DNA of 64,000 bases. Origin: Brachyspira intermedia PWS/A (GTDB taxonomy: Bacteria; Spirochaetota; Brachyspiria; Brachyspirales; Brachyspiraceae). The notes beneath the pieces were generated by a model, which was given only the letters and a program-made list of their open reading frames with translations, was not told where the DNA came from and searched no databases. The stretch covers positions 992,001 to 1,056,000 of the forward strand of contig NC_017243.1 of assembly GCF_000223215.1 (NCBI RefSeq). Direction: 5' to 3'. Position numbers and translations under genes: made by a program. Shown here one piece after another: positions 26,617 to 35,891 of the stretch; the first letter of the stretch is position 1; each line of letters starts with the position of its first letter.

Positions 26617-28512
26617 TTAATTATTATACATAAGCTCTTTCTTTGTAAGTACCTGTCTTAAACCATCTTTAGCCTGTGAATCTCCTCCATCGTAACTTAA
26701 AGCATTTCTATAACTTTCTTCAGCATTATCAAGTTCATTCATTCTATAATAACATTTACCTAAAACTAAATTGATGTCAAATAGTTGTCTTTTTGATGTA
26801 GCCAAATTCAAAGCCTCATTATAAGCATATATAGCTTCATTATATTGAAGTCTTCTATAAGAGAATGCTCCATAAAGCATATAGTTTTCAACACTAGGTG
26901 ACATTTCCACTAATTGTCTGTAGTAAGCAGAAGCATCATTATAAGAACGTATTTCTTCCATCATTGTTGCTAATGTTATCCAAGCATTCTCTCTTACTAA
27001 GATAGTATTATTATCATCATTAGCAGCTATAAGTAGAGATTCTTTTGCTTTTTCATAATTTTTTGTTTTATAATAAAGCATTCCGGCTCTATATATACTT
27101 TCTCTATCTTTAGGATATTTAGAAAGTGTGTAATTATAATAATTTAACGCTTCATTATTATTACCTATGCTTTCATAGTAAACAGCTAATGTTCTGCTAG
27201 GGAAGGCATTTCCTACATCTGCAGCAATAGATTCTTTTAATAATTTTATACCTTTATCTGAATTTCCATAGTATAGTTCTAATTCTCCAAGTCTAGGCAT
27301 AAATATTGCATTATTGGTTTCTATCTTATATATTTCCTGATAGTATCTTAAAGATGCCATAAAATCTTTTTGTCTATATGTTATATCTCCAAGTCTTTCC
27401 AATGCTGTTTTATATAAATCATCTTTATTATTAGCCATTATAATTTTTTTATAATTTGCTTCTGCTTCTTTAAGCATGCTTCCTTTATAGTATGCATTAG
27501 CAAGCAAACCTGTAGCACCATAAGTATTGGTATAATCTTTCATTTTTACCAATCTTAAATAATATTTTACAGATCTGTCATATGCATTTTCTTTTTCATA
27601 CAATTCTCCTAATGCAAGTATTGTATCAACATCATTAGGATTTTGCTCTAATATTTGCTCATATACTTTTTTTATACCGTCATAATCTTCAACCTGCTCA
27701 TATATTTTTACAAGTCTTTTTATAGAGTCAGGTTTCGTATCTGAATTAACTAAACTTTTCAAATACATCTCTATAGCACTATCTGTATCTCCTGATATTA
27801 CATATATGTCGCCTAATATTGTAGCAGCTTTATCAGCATATTCTCCCTTGCTTCTTCTAACTAATTTAGTTAAAGTATCATAAGCAACACTTTGAAAACC
27901 TTCATTAAGTGCTATTAATCCTACATAAAATAAAGCCTCATCATTTTCTTCTAAAGTTAAAACTCTTTCATAATAGCCTTTAGCCAATCGAGGCAAATCT
28001 CTTTCCATATAGAATCTTCCTAATGTGAGAAGGCTAGGTATATAATTACTGTTTATTGATAATGAATTTTCTAATGATACTAAAGCTTCATCATACATTT
28101 CTTTTTTTAGATAGGATATTCCTAAATTATGTTTTAACTGCTCATCTAAATACAATGAATTTGTCATAGTATTAAATATTTTTATTGCATTATCATAATC
28201 TTTTGTTTCATTGTATATTTTTCCTAGAAGTATATTAGCTTCATATTCTTTTTTGGGGTCTATGGTATTTCTTATTTCTTTTTTCAATATTGATTTAGCT
28301 TTATTATAATCTTTATTATTATAATACTCTTTAGCCAAGGTATAATCGTCTACAATTTGAGAATTTAATTTTACTTTACCTTGTATTATTGCTACATTTA
28401 ATGATAATATAGCTATTAAACCTAAGGCTCCTATAGATAATATAAAAACTATCATCTGTATGTTTTTATATTTAGCCAATCTTTTATTGTATGTCTTTTT
28501 CTTGTATACCAT
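26617..28512 (-). CDS. Membrane-anchored TPR protein
   Basis: 631 aa with one N-terminal membrane helix (about residues 19-42), no lipobox, then some 15 TPR units through the rest (e.g. DYNKAKSILKKEI, AYDRSVKYYLRLV, MDNAEESYRNALSYDGGDSQAKDGL near the end). The TPR superhelix is probably periplasmic and serves as a scaffold. The ATG lies inside nusB (29-base overlap), which implies coupled translation. Spirochaetes often pair nusB with such proteins, but the role is unknown. Confidence 0.75.
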   Translation of the reverse strand: MVYKKKTYNKRLAKYKNIQMIVFILSIGALGLIAILSLNVAIIQGKVKLNSQIVDDYTLAKEYYNNKDYNKAKSILKKEIRNTIDPKKEYEANILLGKIYNETKDYDNAIKIFNTMTNSLYLDEQLKHNLGISYLKKEMYDEALVSLENSLSINSNYIPSLLTLGRFYMERDLPRLAKGYYERVLTLEENDEALFYVGLIALNEGFQSVAYDTLTKLVRRSKGEYADKAATILGDIYVISGDTDSAIEMYLKSLVNSDTKPDSIKRLVKIYEQVEDYDGIKKVYEQILEQNPNDVDTILALGELYEKENAYDRSVKYYLRLVKMKDYTNTYGATGLLANAYYKGSMLKEAEANYKKIIMANNKDDLYKTALERLGDITYRQKDFMASLRYYQEIYKIETNNAIFMPRLGELELYYGNSDKGIKLLKESIAADVGNAFPSRTLAVYYESIGNNNEALNYYNYTLSKYPKDRESIYRAGMLYYKTKNYEKAKESLLIAANDDNNTILVRENAWITLATMMEEIRSYNDASAYYRQLVEMSPSVENYMLYGAFSYRRLQYNEAIYAYNEALNLATSKRQLFDINLVLGKCYYRMNELDNAEESYRNALSYDGGDSQAKDGLRQVLTKKELMYNN

Positions 28513-29035
28513 CTAAAATCCCATTTACAAATTTATAAGAATCTTTATCACTAAAAATTTTAGAAATTTCTACTGCTTCATCTATTACTACAGATTTAGG
28601 TATGTCTTTCAAAAATATTAGCGAGTATATTGACATTCTAATAATTGATTTGTCTACATACTGTATTCTTTTTATATCCCAATTATTAGAATATTTTTCT
28701 ATTAAGTTATCTATTCTTTCTAAATTATTTATAGTACCTTCTACCAAATTTCTAGTGAATGCGAATATATTTTCAGGTATTTTTTTATCATAATCGAAAC
28801 TAAGAATTTCATTTACAGTTTCTTTTCTATCATTAATTTCATAAGAATATAAAGACATAACAGCATATATTCTAGCCTGTCTTCTTGCTCCATAAGATGA
28901 TAAATCTAAATCTTTAATATTTTCTTTACTTTTAGATTTTATTATCATTTTTTTCTTAACAGCTTTTCTAGGGGCTGCTTCTGTATTTTCAACTTCATTG
29001 TTACTATTTATATCTATTTCTTCAGACATATACAA
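28484..29035 (-). CDS. nusB: Transcription antitermination factor NusB
   Basis: RNA-binding partner of NusE/S10 in rRNA antitermination. The NusB core begins at about residue 48 (GARRQARIYAVMSLYSYE) and ends with DKSIIRMSIYSLIFLKDIPKSVVIDEAVEISKIF and KFVNGILDGI, all typical. There is an unusual basic, low-complexity N-terminal extension of about 45 residues (KAVKKKMIIKSKSKENIKD), so at 183 aa it is longer than most NusB (about 140). The start could be either of two ATGs two codons apart. A terminator separates it from the upstream adk. Confidence 0.9.
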   Translation of the reverse strand: MYMSEEIDINSNNEVENTEAAPRKAVKKKMIIKSKSKENIKDLDLSSYGARRQARIYAVMSLYSYEINDRKETVNEILSFDYDKKIPENIFAFTRNLVEGTINNLERIDNLIEKYSNNWDIKRIQYVDKSIIRMSIYSLIFLKDIPKSVVIDEAVEISKIFSDKDSYKFVNGILDGIQEKDIQ

Positions 29036-29107
29036 ACCTGTAAATAATAATTTTGATAATATTTTTTTTATATTTTCGGAATATATATCATAAAAATAAT
29101 TTGCATA

Positions 29108-29140
29108 TAAAAAAGGCTATGATTTATAATCATAGCCCCA
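29108..29140 (-). terminator. Terminator of adk
   Basis: GGCTATGATT (29115-29124) pairs with AATCATAGCC (29128-29137). The A-run at 29106-29114 is a T-run on the minus strand, just after the adk stop. Confidence 0.8.
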
Positions 29141-29163
29141 TAAAAAAATATAATAATTATAAA

Positions 29164-29721
29164 TTATAATACATCTAATTCTTTTTTTATTTTAGCGTAT
29201 ACTTCTTCAGGAGTACCAACACTCTCTATTTTTATTATTTTTGCTTTATCACTATAATAATCTAATACAGGCTTACTTTGATTTTCAAATACTTTTAATC
29301 TATTTTTAATAGTTTCTTCATTATCATCAGCACGGCCTCTTTTTAATAATCTATCTATTATTATTTCTTCTGAAGCAAATATATCTATTACAGCACTTAT
29401 TTTATAATTTAGACTATCCAATATGTTTGTTAATTCTTTAGCTTGTTCTATAGTTCTAGGGAAACCATCAAGCATAAATCCGTTTTTACAGTCATCTTTT
29501 TTTATTCTATCTTTTAGCATATCAATAACTAAGCTATCAGGTACCAATTCTCCCTTATCCATATAAGATTTAGCTGTCTTTCCAAGTTCTGTACCATTTG
29601 CAATATTTTCTCTAAGCATATCTCCTGTTGCAATATGAGATATAGAATAATCTTTTTCTATTAAAGCAGATTGAGTTCCCTTTCCAACTCCGGGAGCTCC
29701 TATAAAAATTATATTAAGCAT
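29164..29721 (-). CDS. adk: Adenylate kinase (short form)
   Basis: ATP + AMP to 2 ADP. P-loop [10 protein letters not shown] (residues 7-16), AMP-binding [12 protein letters not shown] and [17 protein letters not shown] (about 83-99). At 185 aa it is the short type: the LID between [19 protein letters not shown] has no insertion and no zinc cysteines. AGGAG precedes the ATG. It is monocistronic, with its own terminator. Confidence 0.95.
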   Translation of the reverse strand: MLNIIFIGAPGVGKGTQSALIEKDYSISHIATGDMLRENIANGTELGKTAKSYMDKGELVPDSLVIDMLKDRIKKDDCKNGFMLDGFPRTIEQAKELTNILDSLNYKISAVIDIFASEEIIIDRLLKRGRADDNEETIKNRLKVFENQSKPVLDYYSDKAKIIKIESVGTPEEVYAKIKKELDVL

Positions 29722-29827
29722 ATTATAACTCCTAAAATTATATTATTATTAGTAGTATAGTAAATAATACTGTTTTGTCAAATATAATTGAGAATTTTAT
29801 TAATTATTATTACATATAATATTGCAG

Positions 29828-31426
29828 CTACCACCGCCATGAATACATAAGATTTACACCGCTATAACCGGCATTAAATGAAAGTTCTTCAACAGCAAAA
29901 TTGTTCTCATTTATCCAAAGCATATAATATACACCAGCAGTTAATGCAAAAGCACCTGTTAATACCATTCCAGCTATATATATATTCATAGCAGTATTAT
30001 AATTATTTAAATTTATAGGAGGCCTGTTAGGGTCATTTTTATATTGATTATAATAATTAACCATAGTAGAATCTAATACTTCTCCTGCATATATGTAAGT
30101 TCCAACTGTAAATATAGCACTTGCTATGGTTAATCCTAAAAATATTTTAGTATTTCTTTCATAATTTTTAAATATTTTATCAGCTAAAGTAGGCTCTTGA
30201 AATTTTTTCATATTAGGTGTTAGAACTAAAGAGTTTGTACTGTCTACTGTAAATGTACCATAATAGTCTATATAATTTGTATTTGTTATTTTTATAGAAT
30301 ATGTACCAAAGCCAAAATACCTATTTATTACATTTGTAGGAGTTTCTTTTACACCATTAATTATTACCGTACTTTCTTCTTCTCCAGGTATATTAATTTG
30401 AACTCTTGCACTTTCAGTTAATTCTTTCAATTTAAAATTAAGGAGTATATTTTCATTAGTTTTTTCAAATGCAAGCATAGTATCTATTGTTTCATAGTTT
30501 TCTTTTTTTATCGTAAATCTATGATTATTTGTTGTTAATGCCGGAACATATAAAGTTTGTCCGCTTTTTCCTATAAATACATCATCTACATAAACAAATG
30601 CATCATTTGGAGTTACATCTATTGCTATAACTCCTGTTTTATCAAAATAACTTATTCTATTGGCAATTTCTAAAGCATAGTTCGGTATTTGCTCATCAAT
30701 TTTTGCTTCTGGTATTGTTATAGAATATGAGGTTATTTTTCTATCCTTTATATAGGCTATATATGTTACTATACTTATATTAGGTCTGTCATATTTTACA
30801 GTTCCAAATATCGCTATATCAGACTCTCTTGTAAATATATATTTTTTTATATCATCTCCGGAATATTCATAATAAGTTCTTCCTATATCTACTTTTTGAA
30901 TAAAATCATTGGTGCCTTTTAGTATTACATTGCTTCCATTGTAATCAAATATCATTTCATTAGTTTCTAAGAAAAAGCCCTGTGTTTCTGGTGTAATTAA
31001 CTGTACATTACTTCTTACATCTCCCCAATTAGTATATGTTGTAGTTTCATAATTAGTCACAATAGTTATATTAGTTCCTTCTGTTTTGCTTGTATAAGTT
31101 ATATTAGTAAATTGGAATACTTTATAGTTATATGCTTTTTCAAAATCTACAGGATTAATTACAAAATTCGTTTCAGACTGAAGTCTTAATGTTTTATTAT
31201 ATTCTATTTGATTGGCTACAGCATCAGCAACTGCAAAACATAAATAATTGTAATTTGTATTGTCTCCTAAATTTGTATATATAAATACATCTACTTTTAT
31301 AGTATCATCAGTTGTATAATAAGGTCTTACCTTTTCCATTGTAATAGGCTTGCCGCCGAAAGGATATAGCGGAATATATAATAAGATAGTTGCTATTATT
31401 AATGTTATAATTTTTCTAATATGCAT
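29828..31426 (-). CDS. Exported PEGA-domain protein
   Basis: 532 aa with a signal peptide (MHIRKIITLIIATILLYIPLYPFG). The N-terminal half is a beta-rich region that looks like a CsgG/FlgT-type 'build a path from options' domain. Residues about 268-400 hold two PEGA-like modules: IDVTPNDAFVYVDDVFIGKSG and a second around VIINGVKETPTNV. Two membrane helices follow near residues 430-450 and 470-495, then a strand-rich end. PEGA proteins are surface or periplasmic, often linked to wall or S-layer. Partners are not visible; it stands alone. Confidence 0.65.
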   Translation of the reverse strand: MHIRKIITLIIATILLYIPLYPFGGKPITMEKVRPYYTTDDTIKVDVFIYTNLGDNTNYNYLCFAVADAVANQIEYNKTLRLQSETNFVINPVDFEKAYNYKVFQFTNITYTSKTEGTNITIVTNYETTTYTNWGDVRSNVQLITPETQGFFLETNEMIFDYNGSNVILKGTNDFIQKVDIGRTYYEYSGDDIKKYIFTRESDIAIFGTVKYDRPNISIVTYIAYIKDRKITSYSITIPEAKIDEQIPNYALEIANRISYFDKTGVIAIDVTPNDAFVYVDDVFIGKSGQTLYVPALTTNNHRFTIKKENYETIDTMLAFEKTNENILLNFKLKELTESARVQINIPGEEESTVIINGVKETPTNVINRYFGFGTYSIKITNTNYIDYYGTFTVDSTNSLVLTPNMKKFQEPTLADKIFKNYERNTKIFLGLTIASAIFTVGTYIYAGEVLDSTMVNYYNQYKNDPNRPPINLNNYNTAMNIYIAGMVLTGAFALTAGVYYMLWINENNFAVEELSFNAGYSGVNLMYSWRW

Positions 31427-31738
31427 ATTTAAAATTCATTTTTTATTTTGTTAGTAATTCTATATCAAAAAACATCTTTTATCAATATATTATAATATTT
31501 TATTAGTTAATGATAAAAAATAGTTTATAGTTTTGTGAAAATAATTATAGCACTAATTTTCACTTTATAATATATTTTATATATTTAATGTTAATATTTT
31601 TATTTATAGATAATGTTATATTATGATTTTTTATTTAATTTAATAATAATTAATTAAAACATGTTGACAATTTTTATTGTTTCATATATATTTAATTAGT
31701 TAAAAATTACTGTTTAGAATAATTAATGGAGAATCATT
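31427..31738. other. Divergent promoter region
   Basis: 312 bases of very AT-rich DNA between a minus-strand PEGA-protein gene and the aminotransferase pair. The one clear signal is TTGACA (31664-31669), 17 bases, TATATT (31687-31692), facing the aminotransferase. No ORF or repeat is seen. Confidence 0.5.
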
Positions 31739-32935
31739 ATGGATATATCTAAAAGAATACAGAGATTAAAAGTTTCGCCTGTTAGAAAATTAAATCCTTA
31801 TGCTGAAGATGCTGTTAAAAGAGGTATAAAAATATATCATCTTAATGTTGGTCAGCCTGATATTGAGACACCGAAAATATTTTTTGAAGCAATTTCTAAA
31901 TTTCATGAAAAAACACTTAAATATGAACATTCAAGAGGAATTAAACCTCTTATAAATAAAATTCAAGCATATTATGATAAATTAGGTATTCATTATGAAG
32001 AAGAAGATATTGTAATTACTAGCGGAGGTTCTGAAGCTATATCTTTTGCTATGCTTGCTATATTTGATGAAGAAGATGAAATATTAGTATCTGAACCTTT
32101 GTACGCTAATTATAAAAGTTTCTATGATCTTTACAATATTAAATATAATGCTGTTAGAACTTATGCTGAAGACGGTTTCCATCTTCCTAGCCGTGAAGAG
32201 ATAGAAAAACATATTACTCCTAAAACTAAAGCATTTATGCTTGCAAACCCATCTAACCCTACAGGTGTTGTTTATACTAAAAGAGAATTAGATGATATAG
32301 CTTATATTGCTAAAAAATATGATTTGTTTATTATAAGCGATGAAGTTTATAGAGAATTTGTTTATGGTGATAGAAAAGCAATAAGTTTTGGTACTTATAA
32401 AGATATAGAAGACCATGTTATTATAATTGACTCAATATCAAAAAGGTTCTCTGCATGCGGAGCTAGAGTAGGCTGTCTTATAAGTAAAAATAAAAAATTA
32501 ATGACAGCTGTATTTAGAGAATGTCAGGCTAGATTATCACTTCCTACTTTGGATATGGTTGGTGCTGCTGCTTTATATGATTTACCTGATAACTATTTTG
32601 ATGAAGCTTTAAAAGAATATGATTATAGAAGAAAAATTATATTTGAAGAACTTGCTACTATGGAAGGAGTGGTTGCTAAAGAACCTGAAGGCGCTTTCTA
32701 TGTTCTTGCCAAACTTCCTGTAAAAAATGCCGAAGATTTCATTATATGGCTTTTAAAAGATTTTAATATAAATAATGAAACTGTTATGTTCGCACCCGCG
32801 GAAGGCTTCTACGCCACTGAAGGATTAGGAAAAAATGAAGTGAGAATTTCCTATGCTTTAGATTCTGCGGATTTAAAGAAATCAATGCATATACTTAGAG
32901 AGGCCTTGATTAAATATAGGGAAATAGATAAATAA
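31739..32935 (+). CDS. Class I/II PLP-dependent aminotransferase (aspartate-type), copy 1
   Basis: 398 aa fold-type I aminotransferase. Markers: LNVGQPDIETP (about residues 37-47), ANPSNPTGVVYTKRELDDIA (about 175-194), the ISDEVYREFVY aspartate-tyrosine pair, and the PLP lysine in SISKRFSACGARVG (about 232-245), with the carboxylate-binding Arg in NEVRISYAL near the end. Probably an aspartate, alanine or aromatic aminotransferase; the substrate is not certain. It is followed at 169 bases by a close paralogue. A good promoter lies upstream and a terminator follows. Confidence 0.9.
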   Translation: MDISKRIQRLKVSPVRKLNPYAEDAVKRGIKIYHLNVGQPDIETPKIFFEAISKFHEKTLKYEHSRGIKPLINKIQAYYDKLGIHYEEEDIVITSGGSEAISFAMLAIFDEEDEILVSEPLYANYKSFYDLYNIKYNAVRTYAEDGFHLPSREEIEKHITPKTKAFMLANPSNPTGVVYTKRELDDIAYIAKKYDLFIISDEVYREFVYGDRKAISFGTYKDIEDHVIIIDSISKRFSACGARVGCLISKNKKLMTAVFRECQARLSLPTLDMVGAAALYDLPDNYFDEALKEYDYRRKIIFEELATMEGVVAKEPEGAFYVLAKLPVKNAEDFIIWLLKDFNINNETVMFAPAEGFYATEGLGKNEVRISYALDSADLKKSMHILREALIKYREIDK

Positions 32936-32961
32936 TAGTCTTATAAAGATTAAGAGAATAA

Positions 32962-33001
32962 AAAGGGGCTGTAATTTATCTTATAGCTCCTTTATTTTTT
33001 A
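32962..33001 (+). terminator. Terminator between the aminotransferase genes
   Basis: AAAGGGGCTGTAA and TTATAGCTCCTTT pair (with G-U pairs), followed by ATTTTTTATA. The second copy is therefore probably transcribed separately. Confidence 0.7.
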
Positions 33002-33103
33002 TATAGCATATATTAAAATTTTACTTATTGTCAGTAAATAGTTTTTTATATTATTAAAATTTTATTTATTATATACAATATACATAACAAATTGGAGTTA
33101 ATC

Positions 33104-34306
33104 ATGTATCTATCTAAAAGAGTACAGCAGCTTAAAGCTTCGCCTATAAGAAGATTAAATATTTATGCTGAAGAAGCTGCTAAAAGAGGAATAAAAATAC
33201 ATCACCTTAATATAGGTCAGCCTGATATAGAAACACCTAGAGTATATTTTGATGCCATTGCAAATAGCTGTGATATGAAAACTGTTAAATATGAACATTC
33301 AAGAGGAACAAAAGAGCTCATTAGAAAAATTCAAGCATATTATAAAAGATTGGGTATAGATTATGAAGAAGATGAAATAATAATAACTAATGGAGGAAGT
33401 GAGGCAATACTGCTTAGTTTGATTGCTATATTTGATGAAGGCGATGAAATGTTAGTAGCAGAGCCTTACTATGCTAATTATAATAGTTTTTATGATATAC
33501 TTAATGTTAAAAGAAACATTGTAAGAACTCGTGCTGAAGATGGATTCCATTTGCCTAGCCGTGAAATAATAGAAAAAAGCATTACTAAAAAGACTAAAGG
33601 TTACTTGTTTTCAAACCCTTCCAATCCAACAGGGGTTGTCTCTACAAAAAGGGAATTAGATGATATAGCATATTTGGCAAAAAAACATGATTTTTTTATT
33701 ATAAGCGATGAAGTATATAGAGAATTCGTTTATGGTGATAGAAAGGCTATAAGTTTCGGTACTTATAAAGATATAGCTGATAATGTTGTTATAATAGACT
33801 CTATTTCAAAGAGATTTTCTGCATGCGGAGCTAGAATAGGATGTGTAATAAGTAAGAATAAAGAGTTTATGGAGGCTATTTTTAAAGAATGTCAGGCTAG
33901 ATTATCCGTACCTACACTCGAAATGATAGGGGCATCTGCTTTATATGATTTACCTCCGGATTATTTTGAAGCTTCAAGAAAAGAATATGATAACAGAAGA
34001 AAAATTCTTTTTGAAGAGCTTACAAAGATGGACGGTGTATTTATGAGAGAACCTGAAGGGGCTTTCTATGTTCTTGCTCAGCTTCCTGTTAAAGATGCTG
34101 AAGATTTTGCTATTTGGCTTTTAAAAGATTTTAATATTGATAATGAAACTGTTATGTTTGCTCCAGCAGAAGGTTTTTATGCTACAGAAGGATTGGGTAA
34201 GAATGAAATTAGAATGTGTTATGTACTCGATTCAAAAGATTTGAAAAAGGCTATGAGAATTCTAAAAGAAGGTTTGATTAAGTACAAAAAAGAAGTAGAA
34301 AAGTAA
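33104..34306 (+). CDS. Class I/II PLP-dependent aminotransferase (aspartate-type), copy 2
   Basis: 400 aa and clearly a duplicate of the preceding gene: the same LNIGQPDIETP, SNPSNPTGVVSTKRELDDIA, PLP-lysine SISKRFSACGARIG and a nearly identical C-terminal stretch NETVMFAPAEGFYATEGLG. All catalytic positions are kept. Differences cluster at the N-terminus and around residues 60-110, so substrate preference may have diverged. The start is ATG 33104 with GGAG seven bases upstream; TTG 33092 is less likely. Confidence 0.9.
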   Translation: MYLSKRVQQLKASPIRRLNIYAEEAAKRGIKIHHLNIGQPDIETPRVYFDAIANSCDMKTVKYEHSRGTKELIRKIQAYYKRLGIDYEEDEIIITNGGSEAILLSLIAIFDEGDEMLVAEPYYANYNSFYDILNVKRNIVRTRAEDGFHLPSREIIEKSITKKTKGYLFSNPSNPTGVVSTKRELDDIAYLAKKHDFFIISDEVYREFVYGDRKAISFGTYKDIADNVVIIDSISKRFSACGARIGCVISKNKEFMEAIFKECQARLSVPTLEMIGASALYDLPPDYFEASRKEYDNRRKILFEELTKMDGVFMREPEGAFYVLAQLPVKDAEDFAIWLLKDFNIDNETVMFAPAEGFYATEGLGKNEIRMCYVLDSKDLKKAMRILKEGLIKYKKEVEK

Positions 34307-34316
34307 ATAATAATTT

Positions 34317-34552
34317 ATTATTATTGCTAGTGATAAACTCGCTTAAAAATAGCTTACAACTTCATTTGTCAGTTACCAGCTGCTCGTTTATCAATTTAAA
34401 AAGTTAGTAAATTAATATATAATTTTTGTTACTAACATTAACAACAATAATAAAAAATAATAATTTTGAAATACTATAATAAAAGTATCAAGGTGAGTTG
34501 TGGGTTTACTTACTAGCTATTGTGGGCGTATACTAGCATAACAATAATAAAT
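34317..34552. repeat. Intergenic dispersed repeat (related to 26.4-26.56 kb)
   Basis: The start reads as the reverse complement of part of the 26.4-kb spacer (TTGCTAGTGATAAACT) and the end matches its end (CTAGCATAACAATAATAAA). It holds short inverted motifs such as GTTACCAGCTGCTCG, and no ORF. Confidence 0.5.
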
Positions 34553-34570
34553 AATTTTTATAAAGAATTA

Positions 34571-34604
34571 TGGGCTATAATTAATTTTATAGCCCATTTT
34601 TATA
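34571..34604. terminator. Bidirectional terminator
   Basis: TGGGCTATAA (34571-34580) pairs with TTATAGCCCA (34588-34597), followed by TTTTTATAA. It serves mtnK and, in the other direction, the repeat spacer. Confidence 0.75.
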
Positions 34605-34608
34605 ATTA

Positions 34609-35871
34609 TTAAATTTTATCTACATTAGAATATTTATTTACTATATCAGTAACTTTTTCTATATTATCTATATTATCCTTATTTATTAAGAATTCTCTGC
34701 CTATATTTAAGCATATCCAATCTAGTCTTTCTCTTTCAATTAAATCTTCAATACCTGAAATATCTTTATTTTTTGCAAGTCCCAAAGTTCTTCTTATAAA
34801 TACACATCCGGCAAAGCCTACAGAGTCTTTAAATATTCTGTTTAATACAGTTTTTATATACTCTTTAGAATGTTTTTGTCCATCTGGATAATTCCAATAT
34901 AATGGTTTAGTTTCTTCTAAATGTTTCTTCCATAGTATTTCAAATTTATCTAAAGTTCCTGTGAGCATATATTTGGCAGTATCAAAAAGCCATTTTCTAA
35001 ATTCTTTTGAATTTGTTCCTAATCTTTTTTGATGATGCTCTTGTGATATATATGCTATAAAGAAATTAGCCATAGCTTTTCCTATATCAAAACCAATAGG
35101 GCCGTAAAATGCAAATTCGGGATCTATCACATAAGTTTCTTCTTCATTACCCATAAAACTTCCCAAATGAAAGTCTCCATGTAATAGGGCTTCAGCTTTA
35201 GTCATAAAGGCATATTTCATTTCGGCAGCTGCTATTTTTAATTTTGAATCTCTTTGGAATTTTTTTACTTCATCTAAATTTAATTTTTCATGATAAATAT
35301 TAGTTTCATTTTCCTCAAATGGGTGTGTAAAAACAAAATCTTCAGTTAGACTGCATAATTCAGAATTCATATATTCAGCAACAAGATTTTTTTTTGTTTT
35401 AGTGTCCAAATAATAGTCTGAAGTATAAAATAAAGTCTTTGAAAGAAAATCTGTTAAATGTTCGGCTGCTTTTGGAAATTTTATACCGTTTATTATTTCT
35501 CCTCTAAGAACTTTATGTTTATTTAAATTCTGCATTATAACAACACACATATCTTCTGAAAAATAATGCACTTTAGGAACTAAATTAGGACATAATTTAT
35601 ACTGTTCTTTGAGTGCTTTAATTTCTATTTTCATTCTGTCTTTTTCTAAAGGATAGCTTTCACCAACACATCTTAAAAAAGGTACGGATTGCTTTAATAT
35701 TACAGTTTCTTTATCGTTTTTTTTATTTGTTATACTATAAACATAGTTTAAATTACCATCTCCAATTTCTTTTATTTCTAAATCATCAAAGCTGGAAAAT
35801 ATATTCTTTAATTCATCTATAGTTTTTAAATAATCTATTATAGTATTGATATTTAATTGTTTATAAGCCAT
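34609..35871 (-). CDS. mtnK: S-methyl-5-thioribose kinase
   Basis: Phosphorylates 5-methylthioribose in methionine salvage. It has a kinase-like fold: an EIGDGNLNYVYSI glycine-loop (about residues 34-46), ILKQSVPF lysine, HGDFHLGSF catalytic loop (about 229-237) and VIDPEFAFYGPIGFDIGK metal-binding segment (about 245-262). At 420 aa it fits MtnK. AAGGAG precedes the ATG. It begins 20 bases after mtnA, so they form an operon. Confidence 0.92.
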   Translation of the reverse strand: MAYKQLNINTIIDYLKTIDELKNIFSSFDDLEIKEIGDGNLNYVYSITNKKNDKETVILKQSVPFLRCVGESYPLEKDRMKIEIKALKEQYKLCPNLVPKVHYFSEDMCVVIMQNLNKHKVLRGEIINGIKFPKAAEHLTDFLSKTLFYTSDYYLDTKTKKNLVAEYMNSELCSLTEDFVFTHPFEENETNIYHEKLNLDEVKKFQRDSKLKIAAAEMKYAFMTKAEALLHGDFHLGSFMGNEEETYVIDPEFAFYGPIGFDIGKAMANFFIAYISQEHHQKRLGTNSKEFRKWLFDTAKYMLTGTLDKFEILWKKHLEETKPLYWNYPDGQKHSKEYIKTVLNRIFKDSVGFAGCVFIRRTLGLAKNKDISGIEDLIERERLDWICLNIGREFLINKDNIDNIEKVTDIVNKYSNVDKI

Positions 35872-35891
35872 ATTTTATCTCCTTAAAATTA

